In this document: positions 8,481 to 16,613 of the stretch, one piece after another
How positions within the stretch are numbered: the first letter of the stretch is position 1
Layout: each line of letters begins with the position of its first letter
Assembly (NCBI GenBank): GCA_031288675.1
Contig: JAITQY010000054.1
Coordinates: 1 to 29,402, forward strand
DNA from: Oscillospiraceae bacterium
GTDB taxonomy: Bacteria > Bacillota > Clostridia > Oscillospirales > Oscillospiraceae
Length of the DNA stretch: 29,402 nucleotides
Direction of reading: 5' to 3'
Position numbers and translations under genes: made by a program
Notes under the pieces: generated by a model
Seen by the model: only the letters and a program-made list of their open reading frames with translations
What the model was told of the DNA's origin: nothing
Database searches by the model: none

Positions 8481-8568
8481 CCTAACACCTAATACCTAAC
8501 GCCTAATTCCTATCTCACGCGTTCCCCTCGTCTCCTAACGCCTAATACCTAACGCCTACTTACTAACT
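8481..8568. repeat. 7-bp repeat runs, CCTAACG type
   Basis: Two in-phase runs of five (8481-8515 and 8534-8568) built from CCTAACA/G, CCTAATA/T and CCTACTT. The two runs plus their CTCGTCT lead-ins form a nearly exact direct repeat about 53 bases apart. A GAAAGGA ribosome site follows immediately, before the ATG at 8583. Confidence 0.75.
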
Positions 8569-8582
8569 TACGAAAGGACGCT

Positions 8583-10037
8583 ATGAATCTTACCGGAGCA
8601 AAAATCCTCGCGGAGGAATTAATAAATCAAGGCACGGAGGTCATTTTCGGGTACCCCGGCGCGGCTGTATGTGATATTTGGGAAGCTGTCGCTGCGGATT
8701 CCCATGTGCGCCTTGTGATGACCTCGCGGGAGGACGGAGCCGCGCATGCCGCTGACGGCTATGCCAGAGCCTCCGGAAAAACGGGCGTCGTTATCGCCAC
8801 ATCAGGACCCGGAGCCACTAACCTCGTTACCGGTATCGCCGCCGCTTATGCTGACAGCCAGCCGCTTATCGCCGTTACCGGAAACGTCGGCTTTGACCTG
8901 ATAGGTCGTGACAGCTTTCAGGAAGCCGATATAGTAAGCATTACAAACCCGATCACGAAGCATAACTACCTTGTCCGCAGCGCGGACGAACTTGCGCCGA
9001 TAATCCAGGCGGCGTTCACTATTGCCAATTCCGGACGCAAGGGTCCTGTGCTTATCGACATTCCGAAAGACGTACAGATACAGACGGCGGAATATATTCC
9101 GCAGCAGCGGTTCAATTTACGTGAACCGCCGTCACCGGCTCCGGAAACAATCGCTCAGGCTTTGCAGATGATTGACGCCGCTAAGTGCCCTGTACTCCTC
9201 TCCGGAGGCGGAGTGACTTTCGGTGACGCTTCCGCCGAACTCCGTGCCTTCGCCGAATCGCGGAATATCCCCGTTGCGGTTACGATGCAGGGGCTTGGAA
9301 GTATACCGGTTACGCACCCTCTTTATCTCGGTATGGCGGGAGTTTACGGCGCTCCCCGCGCTCACGCCGCCCTCGCCGAATGCGACTTGCTTATCGCCGT
9401 CGGAACGCGTTTCTCTGACCGTCTCGCGCTAAAAAACGTTCTGCCGGTTATCCACATTGACATTGACCGCACAGAGTTCGGCAAGAATATCACTCCTGTG
9501 CTGACGGTACACTCCGACGCCAAGACCGCCCTCCGTCTGCTGAACCGGGGGATACATCCTGAACCCGAACAAAGCACGGACAAAGACCAAACGGTTTTGC
9601 TTGTCACCGACGTCGGCAACCACCAGATAAGCGCCGTTACTCAGTTCCCGTTTACGCGTCCGCGCCAACTGATTTCAAGCTGCGGACTCGGCGCAATGGG
9701 CTTTGGACTCGGCGCGGCGATCGGTGCGGCAATCGCTCGTCCGCAATGCGGAATCCTCCTTGTCACAGGCGACGGCAGCTTCCATATGAACCTTGCGGAA
9801 CTCGCAGCCGCTGTCTCGCAAAAACTCCCTATGGTGATAGTTGTTGTGAACAACCAATCGTTAGGAATGCTCAATATGCCTTTTATGCGTGCCACCGATT
9901 TCACAGCCGCCGCAAAAGCGTTCGGCGCGGTAGGAATGACCGTTTGCACCCGTGCGGAGCTTGACGCGTCTATTGCAGCCGCATTTTCGCTTAATACGGT
10001 TTGCGTTATCGAATACAAATGCGGAGATCAAACCTAA
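8583..10037 (+). CDS. acetolactate synthase-like thiamine-diphosphate enzyme, shortened
   Basis: The fold is that of acetolactate synthase large subunit, which condenses two pyruvates (or pyruvate and 2-ketobutyrate) on thiamine diphosphate. The N-terminal PYR domain has FGYPGAAVCDIW and the cofactor-activating glutamate E50 (SREDGAAHAADGYARASG); the PP domain has the ThDP/Mg motif GDG (396-398) to NN (423-424). At 484 residues it is well below the usual 550-600. The linker between the central domain and LLVTDVGNHQ is only about 20 residues, and the RQW..FY loop after NNQSLGM is missing. No small subunit, ilvC or T-box is nearby. It abuts mutL with no gap. It may be a divergent ALS paralogue or another ThDP decarboligase; the exact reaction is uncertain. 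Confidence 0.8.
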   Translation: MNLTGAKILAEELINQGTEVIFGYPGAAVCDIWEAVAADSHVRLVMTSREDGAAHAADGYARASGKTGVVIATSGPGATNLVTGIAAAYADSQPLIAVTGNVGFDLIGRDSFQEADIVSITNPITKHNYLVRSADELAPIIQAAFTIANSGRKGPVLIDIPKDVQIQTAEYIPQQRFNLREPPSPAPETIAQALQMIDAAKCPVLLSGGGVTFGDASAELRAFAESRNIPVAVTMQGLGSIPVTHPLYLGMAGVYGAPRAHAALAECDLLIAVGTRFSDRLALKNVLPVIHIDIDRTEFGKNITPVLTVHSDAKTALRLLNRGIHPEPEQSTDKDQTVLLVTDVGNHQISAVTQFPFTRPRQLISSCGLGAMGFGLGAAIGAAIARPQCGILLVTGDGSFHMNLAELAAAVSQKLPMVIVVVNNQSLGMLNMPFMRATDFTAAAKAFGAVGMTVCTRAELDASIAAAFSLNTVCVIEYKCGDQT

Positions 10038-11831
10038 ATGTCAATTATTAACAAACTAAGCCCTAAAGTGGCGGATATGATTGCCGCCGGTGAAGTAGTT
10101 GACCGCCCGGCAAGCGTCATTAAGGAACTCATTGAAAATTCCATTGATGCGGACGCGCACAGCATCACTGTGGAGATTCGCCGCGGCGGAATGAGCTACA
10201 TACGCGTCACTGACGACGGCAAAGGTATGTCTGCGGAGGACGCGCCCGTTGCTTTCCTCCGCCACGCTACCAGCAAACTCCGTGATGAACGCGGACTGGA
10301 GGCTATCCGCACTCTCGGCTTTCGAGGAGAGGCTCTTGCCGCGATTTCTTCCGTGTCACGTGCTGAGCTTAGCACGCGTGAGCGCGGTGCGGACAGCGGT
10401 GTTACCGTCAACTTAGAGGGCGGTTCCGGTATTGGCGAAGGCGTAACACCAGCGGGATGCCCGGAAGGTACTACGATTATAATTCAGGACTTGTTTTTCA
10501 ATACTCCGGCACGGTTCAAGTTTATGAAAACCGATAATGCGGAGGGCGCGGCTTGCGTCAACGCCGCTCTCCGTCAGGCGCTTTCTCATCCGGAATTGTC
10601 GTTCCGTATGATAAAGGATGGCGCCGAAACCTTTCGTACTAACGGCGGCGGTGACGTCCGCGATACAGTCTATGCACTGCTCGGGCGTGACTTCGCGCTC
10701 GGGCTGACTGCCGTTCCGGAGAGCGGTGATGACACGATGAGTGTCACCGGTCTCGTTACCGCTCCAAAATCCGCGCGCGGCAACCGCACGGCGCAGTATT
10801 TCTTTGTCAACGGTCGCTATGTTAAATCCCCTATGCTCTCTGCCGCGTTGGAACGCGCGTTTGTTAATCTCCTGCCCGGCGGACGATTTCCAGGTTGTGT
10901 GCTGTACATAAAAATGCGTGAGAACCTTGTAGACGTTAATGTACATCCAGCTAAAACCGAAGTAAAATTTATGTTTGAGCGCTCTGTATTCGACCTTGTA
11001 CACTATGCCGTTAAAGGCGCGCTGACTGGAACACCGCCGTCTACGTCAGAGCCTTACGCCGCGGACAGTTCTCAGCTGCCGGAACCGCCGCGCGCCGCGC
11101 CGCCGCTTAATACCGCGTCCGCGTTGCCCGAGCCGGTTTCGTATTCTCATCTTTCGGAATCAGTGCCGTCGCTTCAGCATCAAGAGGTCATTCACGAGCT
11201 TTACCGGCGCTCCGATGTCCCTGAACACCCCGCACAGATTGAACTGTCTGCTAACGCCCCTAATCTGCCGGAATATGCCTATATCGGGGAAGCATACGGC
11301 GGTTACGTCATTTTGGAACTCCCATCGGAACTGCTGTTCATTGACAAGCACGCCGCTCACGAGCGTATTTTGTTCGACCGTCTTAAAGCGCGGAAACGCC
11401 TGCCTATGCCTCAGCTGCTCCTCGCGCCCTCTGTGATTGAACCCGGTCGGGAGGACGCGGCTCTGATTTTAGATAACCTCCCTATTCTTGAAAGACTTGG
11501 TTTCAGTATTGACGATTTCGGTAACGGCGCTCTTGCCGTACGCCAGATTCCCTCTGATATTGAACTTTCCGGCGTTGCGGAATTGATTGCCGAAATTGCG
11601 GAAAGTATTCGGCTCGGCGACCGTCCCGGAAATCTCAGCCGTGAGGACGAGGTGCTTAGCACCGTCGCTTGTAAGGCGGCTGTCAAACTCGGCAAAAACT
11701 CTGACCCGCGTGAGTTTGCGCCGCTTATCGGCGCGGTGCTCTCCGGACAGATAACTCACTGCCCGCATGGTCGTCCGGTTTCGTTCAGCCTGCCGAGAGA
11801 CACTATTGAAAAAGGGATAAAACGCAAATAA
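10038..11831 (+). CDS. mutL: DNA mismatch repair protein MutL
   Basis: MutL couples MutS mismatch recognition to strand nicking and excision. The 597 residues show the GHKL ATPase motifs IAAGEVVDRPASVIKELIEN (catalytic E33), DDGKGM (59-64), TLGFRGEALAAISSV (92-106) and NVHPAKTEVKF (301-311). A proline-rich linker (about 330-400) leads to the C-terminal endonuclease domain. The metal motif DQHAxxExxxxE appears as DKHAAHERILFD (436-447), with K for Q and D for the last E; ACKAAVKLG and CPHGRP at the end complete the nuclease site, so it is likely endonuclease-competent. The ATG directly follows the stop of the ALS-like gene, with GGAG upstream. No mutS is adjacent. Confidence 0.96.
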   Translation: MSIINKLSPKVADMIAAGEVVDRPASVIKELIENSIDADAHSITVEIRRGGMSYIRVTDDGKGMSAEDAPVAFLRHATSKLRDERGLEAIRTLGFRGEALAAISSVSRAELSTRERGADSGVTVNLEGGSGIGEGVTPAGCPEGTTIIIQDLFFNTPARFKFMKTDNAEGAACVNAALRQALSHPELSFRMIKDGAETFRTNGGGDVRDTVYALLGRDFALGLTAVPESGDDTMSVTGLVTAPKSARGNRTAQYFFVNGRYVKSPMLSAALERAFVNLLPGGRFPGCVLYIKMRENLVDVNVHPAKTEVKFMFERSVFDLVHYAVKGALTGTPPSTSEPYAADSSQLPEPPRAAPPLNTASALPEPVSYSHLSESVPSLQHQEVIHELYRRSDVPEHPAQIELSANAPNLPEYAYIGEAYGGYVILELPSELLFIDKHAAHERILFDRLKARKRLPMPQLLLAPSVIEPGREDAALILDNLPILERLGFSIDDFGNGALAVRQIPSDIELSGVAELIAEIAESIRLGDRPGNLSREDEVLSTVACKAAVKLGKNSDPREFAPLIGAVLSGQITHCPHGRPVSFSLPRDTIEKGIKRK

Positions 11832-11966
11832 TCCTACCAAAAAGCTCTCGTTCTTGCGGATTTAACGGCGATTTTGACCTCCTGTTGCCGATATAATTTT
11901 CAAATTATAGCTTGTTATTGACAATTTAGCCGCCGCGTTAAGAAACGCAATCCTTGTTCGTTATAC

Positions 11967-11987
11967 ATTAATCATTAACTATTGTTT
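11967..11987. repeat. short 7-bp repeat run
   Basis: Three in-phase heptamers ATTAATC, ATTAACT, ATTGTTT, which resemble the complement of the TAATGAT units at 8183-8217. Short, so chance is possible. Confidence 0.35.
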
Positions 11988-12005
11988 GTCAGATATATAT
12001 TTTCC

Positions 12006-12034
12006 TTGACTTTTCATTACAACTATTGTATTAT
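12006..12034 (+). promoter_or_regulatory. promoter for the leader ORF and ispH-rpsA
   Basis: TTGACT (12006-12011), a 17-bp spacer, TATTAT (12029-12034). An overlapping TATACT at 12032-12037 would need a 20-bp spacer and is less likely. Confidence 0.6.
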
Positions 12035-12065
12035 ACTACCAGTAAGAATATGGAGGCATACCGAT

Positions 12066-12125
12066 ATGTCTAATAAAAAAGTTCGTCTGCTCAGGTACGG
12101 CTTTATACTGCTAAGCAAGATATGA
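12066..12125 (+). CDS. 19-residue leader ORF coupled to ispH-rpsA
   Basis: A small ORF encoding MSNKKVRLLRYGFILLSKI, basic then hydrophobic. It has an excellent ribosome site (GGAGG at 12052-12056, nine bases before ATG), better than that of the gene behind it. Its TGA overlaps the next ATG as ATGA, so terminating ribosomes would restart on ispH-rpsA. No recognisable attenuator hairpin or run of regulatory codons is present. In many Clostridia plsC lies just upstream of this fusion, so the peptide could be the relic start of an acyltransferase; that is inference. It may be a translational-coupling leader or a functional small protein. Confidence 0.55.
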   Translation: MSNKKVRLLRYGFILLSKI

Positions 12126-14173
12126 GGATTATTCAGGCTAAAACCGCCGGATTTTGTTATGGAGTCAGGCGCGCCGTGATGATAGCGCGGGCTAATCCGG
12201 GCGCGTACTGTCTCGGTTCGCTTGTACATAATGCCGCAGTGGTGAGAGAGCTTGCGGAGATTGGCGTTAAGACGGTGGAGAGCGTTGACCGGATTCCGGA
12301 CGGCGCGGCGGTGATTATCCGCAGTCACGGCGAAAGTAAAGAAGTATTCCGGCAGCTCCGGCAAAAGGGATGTACGGTAATTGACGCGACTTGCCCTAAT
12401 GTTGAGCGTATCCATCAAATCGCGCTGGAAGCCTCCGGGCAGGATCGCACCTTAGTGATTTTTGGAGACGAATCTCACGCGGAAGTAATTGCGACTCAAG
12501 GTTGGGCAAATAAGTCTGTAGTTTGCGGAAATTCTGAAAGAATTCCGGAATATTTATGCGATTTAGAAGTCACTGCTGTATCGCAAACAACCGCAAATGT
12601 TGCCGAGTCGAAAAAATTTTTCGAAAATCTTAAAAAATGCTGTACAAATGCGATTTTTTGTGATACAATATGCAGTGCCACAGCTGGAAGGCAGGATGAA
12701 GCGGCAAGACTGGCACAAAAAACCGACACAATAATTGTTGTCGGTGACCGTACAAGCTCCAACGCGAACAAACTTGCGGAGATTTGTGCCGGGGTGAATC
12801 CAAACGTTCAGTTCGTATCGGACGCGGACGAATTGGATTTAACGAAGTTGCCAAAGGACAGCGATTCCCGGGAAATATTGATTGGGATCACTGCCGGCGC
12901 GTCTGTGCCGGATCAGCTTATTGAGGAGGTAAAGAAGAGTATGGAAACCAAAGACACCGCGATTAACGAGACTGTTGCCGCACCTGCGGAAACGGTGGAG
13001 TTAAACAACACCCAAGCGTCCGCCGCAGTTTCTGCGGAGGAGATTTTCGATGATCTGCTTAACGAAAACTTCAAGACTTTGCGCACCGGTGAAAAGGTTA
13101 GCGGAATTGTTACGTCGGTCAGCCCGACGGAGGTCACAGTTGACCTTGGCACTAAGCAATCAGGCTATATTCCGGTAAGCGAACTGTCCGACAGCGACTT
13201 ATCTCCGGACGAGATAGTTAAAGTCGGTGACGCTATCGAGGCGTTCGTGACCCGCGTCAATGACGTAGAGGGCGTGATTATGCTGTCTAAGAAGCGTTTG
13301 GACGCAAATAAAAACTGGGACGGAATAGAAAGCGCAGTTGACACGAAGGACGTATTGGAAGGCACGGTAATCGAAGAAAATAAGGGCGGCGTTGTCGTTT
13401 TGGTTAAGGGTTGCCGAGTGTTCGTGCCTGCGTCGCAAAGCGGCTTGCCGCGCGAAACGCCGATGACTCAGCTTCTGAAGCAGAAAGTCAAGCTGCGCAT
13501 TACGGAGGCTAACAAGGCGAAGCGCCGCATAGTCGGCTCAATTCGCGCTGTAGCTAATGAGCTTCGCAAAGAGAACGCCGTAAAGATTTGGGAAGAAATC
13601 GAAGCGGGTAAAGTATATCAGGGTACGGTAAAAACGCTTACATCGTTCGGCGCGTTTATAGACATCGGCGGCGTAGACGGAATGGCGCATATCAGCACGC
13701 TTAGCTGGGGACGCGTTAAGCACCCGTCTGATGTTATTAAAGAGGGCGACCAAATAGAGGTCTATGTCATTGATTTTGACAGAGAAAAGAAGAAAATATC
13801 CCTTGGATACCGCAAGCTTGATGAGAATCCGTGGCTTAAATTTACTGAGCAGTTCCGCGAGAGCGATATTGCGGACGTAAAAGTCAACAAGATTGCATCG
13901 TTCGGCGCATTTGCGGAGATCTTACCGCATGTGGACGGACTGATCCATATTTCACAAATTGCTCCTAATCGGATCAACAGTCCGCGTGATGTGCTTAAAG
14001 AGGGTGACGAGGTCAGGGTGCGTATTATCAAGATTGATTATGAGACGCAGAAGATTTCGCTTTCTATCCGCGCGGCGGATGAACCTTGGGAGGAAGACGC
14101 GGCTGAAGACGATGACATTCCGGCGGCGGAGCCGGTTACCGACACGCTTGCTGAAGAGTCTGCGGCGGAGTAA
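12122..14173 (+). CDS. ispH-rpsA: IspH (HMB-PP reductase) fused to ribosomal protein S1
   Basis: The 683-residue fusion joins two unrelated functions. Residues 1-275 are 4-hydroxy-3-methylbut-2-enyl diphosphate reductase, last step of the MEP isoprenoid pathway: three iron-sulfur cysteines C12 (GFCYG), C91 (DATCP) and C184 (TICSAT), substrate histidines H36, H69 and H119, the proton-relay glutamate E121 in SHAEV, and T156 in SQTT are all present. After an acidic linker (about 276-318) come four S1 RNA-binding repeats at about 321-393, 407-475, 493-565 and 580-650; the third and fourth carry the classic SFGAFIDI/SFGAFAEI strand. The C-terminus is acidic. The same fusion is known from many Clostridia. 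It is translationally coupled to the 19-codon ORF upstream and followed by a hairpin. Confidence 0.96.
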   Translation: MRIIQAKTAGFCYGVRRAVMIARANPGAYCLGSLVHNAAVVRELAEIGVKTVESVDRIPDGAAVIIRSHGESKEVFRQLRQKGCTVIDATCPNVERIHQIALEASGQDRTLVIFGDESHAEVIATQGWANKSVVCGNSERIPEYLCDLEVTAVSQTTANVAESKKFFENLKKCCTNAIFCDTICSATAGRQDEAARLAQKTDTIIVVGDRTSSNANKLAEICAGVNPNVQFVSDADELDLTKLPKDSDSREILIGITAGASVPDQLIEEVKKSMETKDTAINETVAAPAETVELNNTQASAAVSAEEIFDDLLNENFKTLRTGEKVSGIVTSVSPTEVTVDLGTKQSGYIPVSELSDSDLSPDEIVKVGDAIEAFVTRVNDVEGVIMLSKKRLDANKNWDGIESAVDTKDVLEGTVIEENKGGVVVLVKGCRVFVPASQSGLPRETPMTQLLKQKVKLRITEANKAKRRIVGSIRAVANELRKENAVKIWEEIEAGKVYQGTVKTLTSFGAFIDIGGVDGMAHISTLSWGRVKHPSDVIKEGDQIEVYVIDFDREKKKISLGYRKLDENPWLKFTEQFRESDIADVKVNKIASFGAFAEILPHVDGLIHISQIAPNRINSPRDVLKEGDEVRVRIIKIDYETQKISLSIRAADEPWEEDAAEDDDIPAAEPVTDTLAEESAAE

Positions 14174-14190
14174 AATTGTTAGACCATTCA

Positions 14191-14216
14191 GGGACGCGCA
14201 AAAGCGCGTCCTTGTT
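14191..14216 (+). terminator. hairpin terminator after ispH-rpsA
   Basis: 8-bp perfect stem GGACGCGC/GCGCGTCC with an AAAA loop, followed by TTGTT. The T tract is short, so termination may be partial. Confidence 0.65.
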
Positions 14217-14308
14217 AGTAGTTGGATATTAGAAAAAGAACCGTGTTATTGATATGCAGATTGAAAATTAGGACAAGAACATTTTTAATTACGTTTAAGG
14301 AGTTAGGT

Positions 14309-15103
14309 ATGGCGTCACGCAAACCGATATTGCTCGACGGGGCTATGGGAACTCAGCTGCAGGCTAAAGTGGGTGACATTGGCAAATATCCGGAGTTGCT
14401 GAATCAAACTCACACGAAAGAGATAAGGGAAATTCACAAGGCATACGCGGCGGCGGGAGCGGACATTATAACATCCCATACGTTTACGCTAAGCCCGTCA
14501 CGGGCGCAGAAAGCGGAGTACAAATTTCAGGATATACTTCGGCGCGCGCTGATAAATTCGGTGGAGAGCGGACTGCCTGTGGCTTTAGACGTGGGTCCGT
14601 TGGGGAAATTGCTGGAACCTTACGGCGACCTTAAAACGGACGAAGCGCATGCGGAGTTTGCGGCGATGATCAGTCTTGGCGGTCAATTGGCTGACTATAT
14701 CCTTATAGAAACGCTTGTCGATTTGCGTGAGGCGGAAGTCGCAATCGACGCGGCGATGAACGCTACTGACAAGCCTGTATTCATCACAATGACGTTCAAG
14801 CCCGACGGCACTACTTTTATGGGCGCGACGGCAGAGGATTTTGCGGCGCGCGCAGACGCTTTGAGCGTGAATGCGCTTGGCTTCAACTGCACTGTCAATC
14901 CGCTGGAAGGGCATACTATTTTTGAGAAACTGCGCTCCGCTACAGATCTGCCGATAATCGTTCAGCCTAATCAGCTTGACGACCCCAATGAGTTCGCGGA
15001 AGCAATGATGTGGTATGCAGAACGCGGCGCGGCTTATCTTGGCGGTTGCTGCGGAACGACGCCGGAACATACTAAAGCGCTGAGAGCGCTGATTGACAAT
15101 TAA
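14309..15103 (+). CDS. homocysteine S-methyltransferase domain protein (MetH N-terminal type)
   Basis: A 264-residue zinc-dependent methyltransferase barrel of the family that moves a methyl group to homocysteine to make methionine. It begins ILLDGAMGTQLQ, has the ADIITSHTF strand (usually TNTF), and carries the three zinc cysteines C194 (GFNCTVNP) and C247/C248 (GGCCGTTPEH). The start is ATG 14309, with AAGGAG six bases upstream; an upstream in-frame ATG at 14222 would add 29 unrelated residues and has no ribosome site. The folate, cobalamin and activation domains of full MetH are absent, so it either works with separate partners or uses another methyl donor such as S-methylmethionine. No riboswitch was seen in the 135 bases upstream. 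Confidence 0.88.
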   Translation: MASRKPILLDGAMGTQLQAKVGDIGKYPELLNQTHTKEIREIHKAYAAAGADIITSHTFTLSPSRAQKAEYKFQDILRRALINSVESGLPVALDVGPLGKLLEPYGDLKTDEAHAEFAAMISLGGQLADYILIETLVDLREAEVAIDAAMNATDKPVFITMTFKPDGTTFMGATAEDFAARADALSVNALGFNCTVNPLEGHTIFEKLRSATDLPIIVQPNQLDDPNEFAEAMMWYAERGAAYLGGCCGTTPEHTKALRALIDN

Positions 15104-15175
15104 CACAGAAAAGCGGATAGGGTGGTAAATTTCAACTATAGCAAATGAAAAAACTTATTTATTGCCTGTTATTTT

Positions 15176-15781
15176 ATGCGGCCGAGAAAGAAAAGACATT
15201 TAACTGAACGATTGGAACGGGCTTTCGCGATACTTTACACGGAGGCGGAAACTTTTCGCGCGGAGTTGGCGGCGCGAACGCCGGAGGCTGTTCATTTGGA
15301 GATAGGCTGCGGCAAAGGCGGATTTACGGTTCAAACGGCTGCGGCAAATCCGGAGATTATTTTTGCCGCGCTGGAGCGGGAAAACAACGCACTGGTTACG
15401 GATTTAGAGTGCGCAATGGCGGAAGGATTGAGCAATTTGATGTTTATTTCCGCAGACGCTAAACGTTTGCCGGAGTTTTTTGAGCCGCATAGTATTCAAA
15501 GGATATATATTAATTTCTGTGACCCTTGGTTGTCGAATAAGCACGCGGACAGGCGTCTGACGGCTCCCGGATTTTTGGATATGTATAAGGATTTGTTAAC
15601 GGATGACGGTTCGGTGTTCTTCAAGACGGATAACGAGGAACTGTTTAACTATTCGCGCAAAACGCTGTCCGCCACAGGGTTTCGGCTGACGGAGGACTTT
15701 GCTGAGTGGCTGACAGACTATGAGAAAAAGTGGATAGAAGCCGGCAGAACGATTTACAGGGTTGGAGCGTATTTAGATTAG
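15176..15781 (+). CDS. trmB: tRNA (guanine-N7-)-methyltransferase
   Basis: Makes m7G46 in the variable loop of tRNAs using S-adenosylmethionine. The 201 residues show the SAM-binding LEIGCGKGGFT (about 41-51), AALERE, the SADAKRLPEFF segment, and the family signature INFCDPW...KHADRRLT (about 111-128); the usual PWPKK is PWLSN here. The C-terminal TDYEKKWIEAGRTIYR helix is typical. The ATG start matches the family N-terminus, but no ribosome site precedes it. An overlapping 20-codon ORF (15145-15207) might couple translation, though it too lacks a ribosome site. Confidence 0.95.
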   Translation: MRPRKKRHLTERLERAFAILYTEAETFRAELAARTPEAVHLEIGCGKGGFTVQTAAANPEIIFAALERENNALVTDLECAMAEGLSNLMFISADAKRLPEFFEPHSIQRIYINFCDPWLSNKHADRRLTAPGFLDMYKDLLTDDGSVFFKTDNEELFNYSRKTLSATGFRLTEDFAEWLTDYEKKWIEAGRTIYRVGAYLD

Positions 15782-15796
15782 GCGTTGGCGGTTAGG
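15776..15796. repeat. short 7-bp repeat run (inverted)
   Basis: In-phase GATTAGG, CGTTGGC, GGTTAGG at the trmB stop codon. The complement reads CCTAACC, GCCAACG, CCTAATC, matching the CCTAACG-type units at 8481-8568 in opposite orientation. Confidence 0.4.
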
Positions 15797-15846
15797 GGGC
15801 ACAAAAAGCGCTTATAAAAGGTTTGTATAACAGGGAGAGGGATAGT

Positions 15847-16602
15847 ATGAAATTTTGCAGCTGGAACGTAAACGGGATTCGCGCGCGGATGAAAACCGGA
15901 GATTTTCAGGCGTATTTTGACGCGGCTGACGCTGATGTGATATGCTTGCAGGAGACTAAATCGACTGTGGAACAGGCTTGTTTCGCTCCTGAGGGCTACT
16001 TTGCGTACTGGAATCCGGCGGAGCGTCCGGGTTACAGCGGAACGGCGGCGTTCAGCCGGGCAGAGCCTTTGTCCGTAAGCTACGGTATCGGCGTTGCAGA
16101 CCACGACAGGGAGGGACGCGTTATAACGCTTGAATTTCCGGAGTTTTTTGTTGTGAACGTATATACTCCGAACGCTCAGCCAGAGCTTGCGCGGCTTGAC
16201 TACCGCGAGGTTTGGGAGGACGCGTTCCGCGATTATGTATGCGGTCTTGACGCGTCGAAGCCGGTTCTGGTTTGCGGGGATATGAACGTGGCGCACAATG
16301 AGATTGATTTGAAGAATCCTAATTCCAACCGTAACAACGCAGGGTTTACTGACCGGGAGAGAGCGAAATTCGGCGCGCTGTTAGACGCCGGCTTTGCGGA
16401 TACGTTCCGGCACTTTTACCCGGATTTGAAAGGCGCGTACACGTGGTGGAGTTACTTCGGCGGCGCGCGGGGACGGAATGCGGGGTGGCGTATTGACTAT
16501 TGGCTGATTTCACAGCGGTTTCTGCCAAGCCTGAAATCGGCGGCAATCAGGGCGGAGATACTCGGCAGCGACCACTGCCCGGTGGAGATAGAAATAATTT
16601 AA
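15847..16602 (+). CDS. xth: exodeoxyribonuclease III / AP endonuclease
   Basis: Cuts DNA 5' of abasic sites and removes 3' blocks in base excision repair. The 251 residues follow the ExoIII plan: WNVNGIRA with N7, LQETK with metal ligand E36, NVYTPNAQ, CGDMNVAHNEIDLKNP with D145 and N147, and the terminal GSDHCPVEIEI with D242 and H243. GRNAGWRIDYWLIS supplies the DNA-binding loop. The start at 15847 is chosen because it gives the canonical MKFCSWNVNG beginning and has AGGGAGAGGG just upstream; the in-frame ATG at 15823 would add eight unrelated residues. Confidence 0.96.
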   Translation: MKFCSWNVNGIRARMKTGDFQAYFDAADADVICLQETKSTVEQACFAPEGYFAYWNPAERPGYSGTAAFSRAEPLSVSYGIGVADHDREGRVITLEFPEFFVVNVYTPNAQPELARLDYREVWEDAFRDYVCGLDASKPVLVCGDMNVAHNEIDLKNPNSNRNNAGFTDRERAKFGALLDAGFADTFRHFYPDLKGAYTWWSYFGGARGRNAGWRIDYWLISQRFLPSLKSAAIRAEILGSDHCPVEIEII

Positions 16603-16613
16603 TGGGGTATAAT

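Noticed and set aside
8246..8568. CRISPR array
   Set aside because: Units are 7 bp and contiguous, with no 20-40-bp repeats or spacers.
8176..8582. T-box or branched-chain attenuator before the acetolactate synthase-like gene
   Set aside because: No T-box core, no antiterminator bulge, no Leu/Ile/Val codon run and no terminator hairpin were found.
11888..11910. TATAAT-like box and small A/T inverted repeat after mutL
   Set aside because: No -35 at correct spacing and no T tract, so neither promoter nor terminator is convincing.
15145..15207. 20-codon ORF overlapping the trmB start
   Set aside because: No ribosome site and no counterpart known; the frame may be chance.
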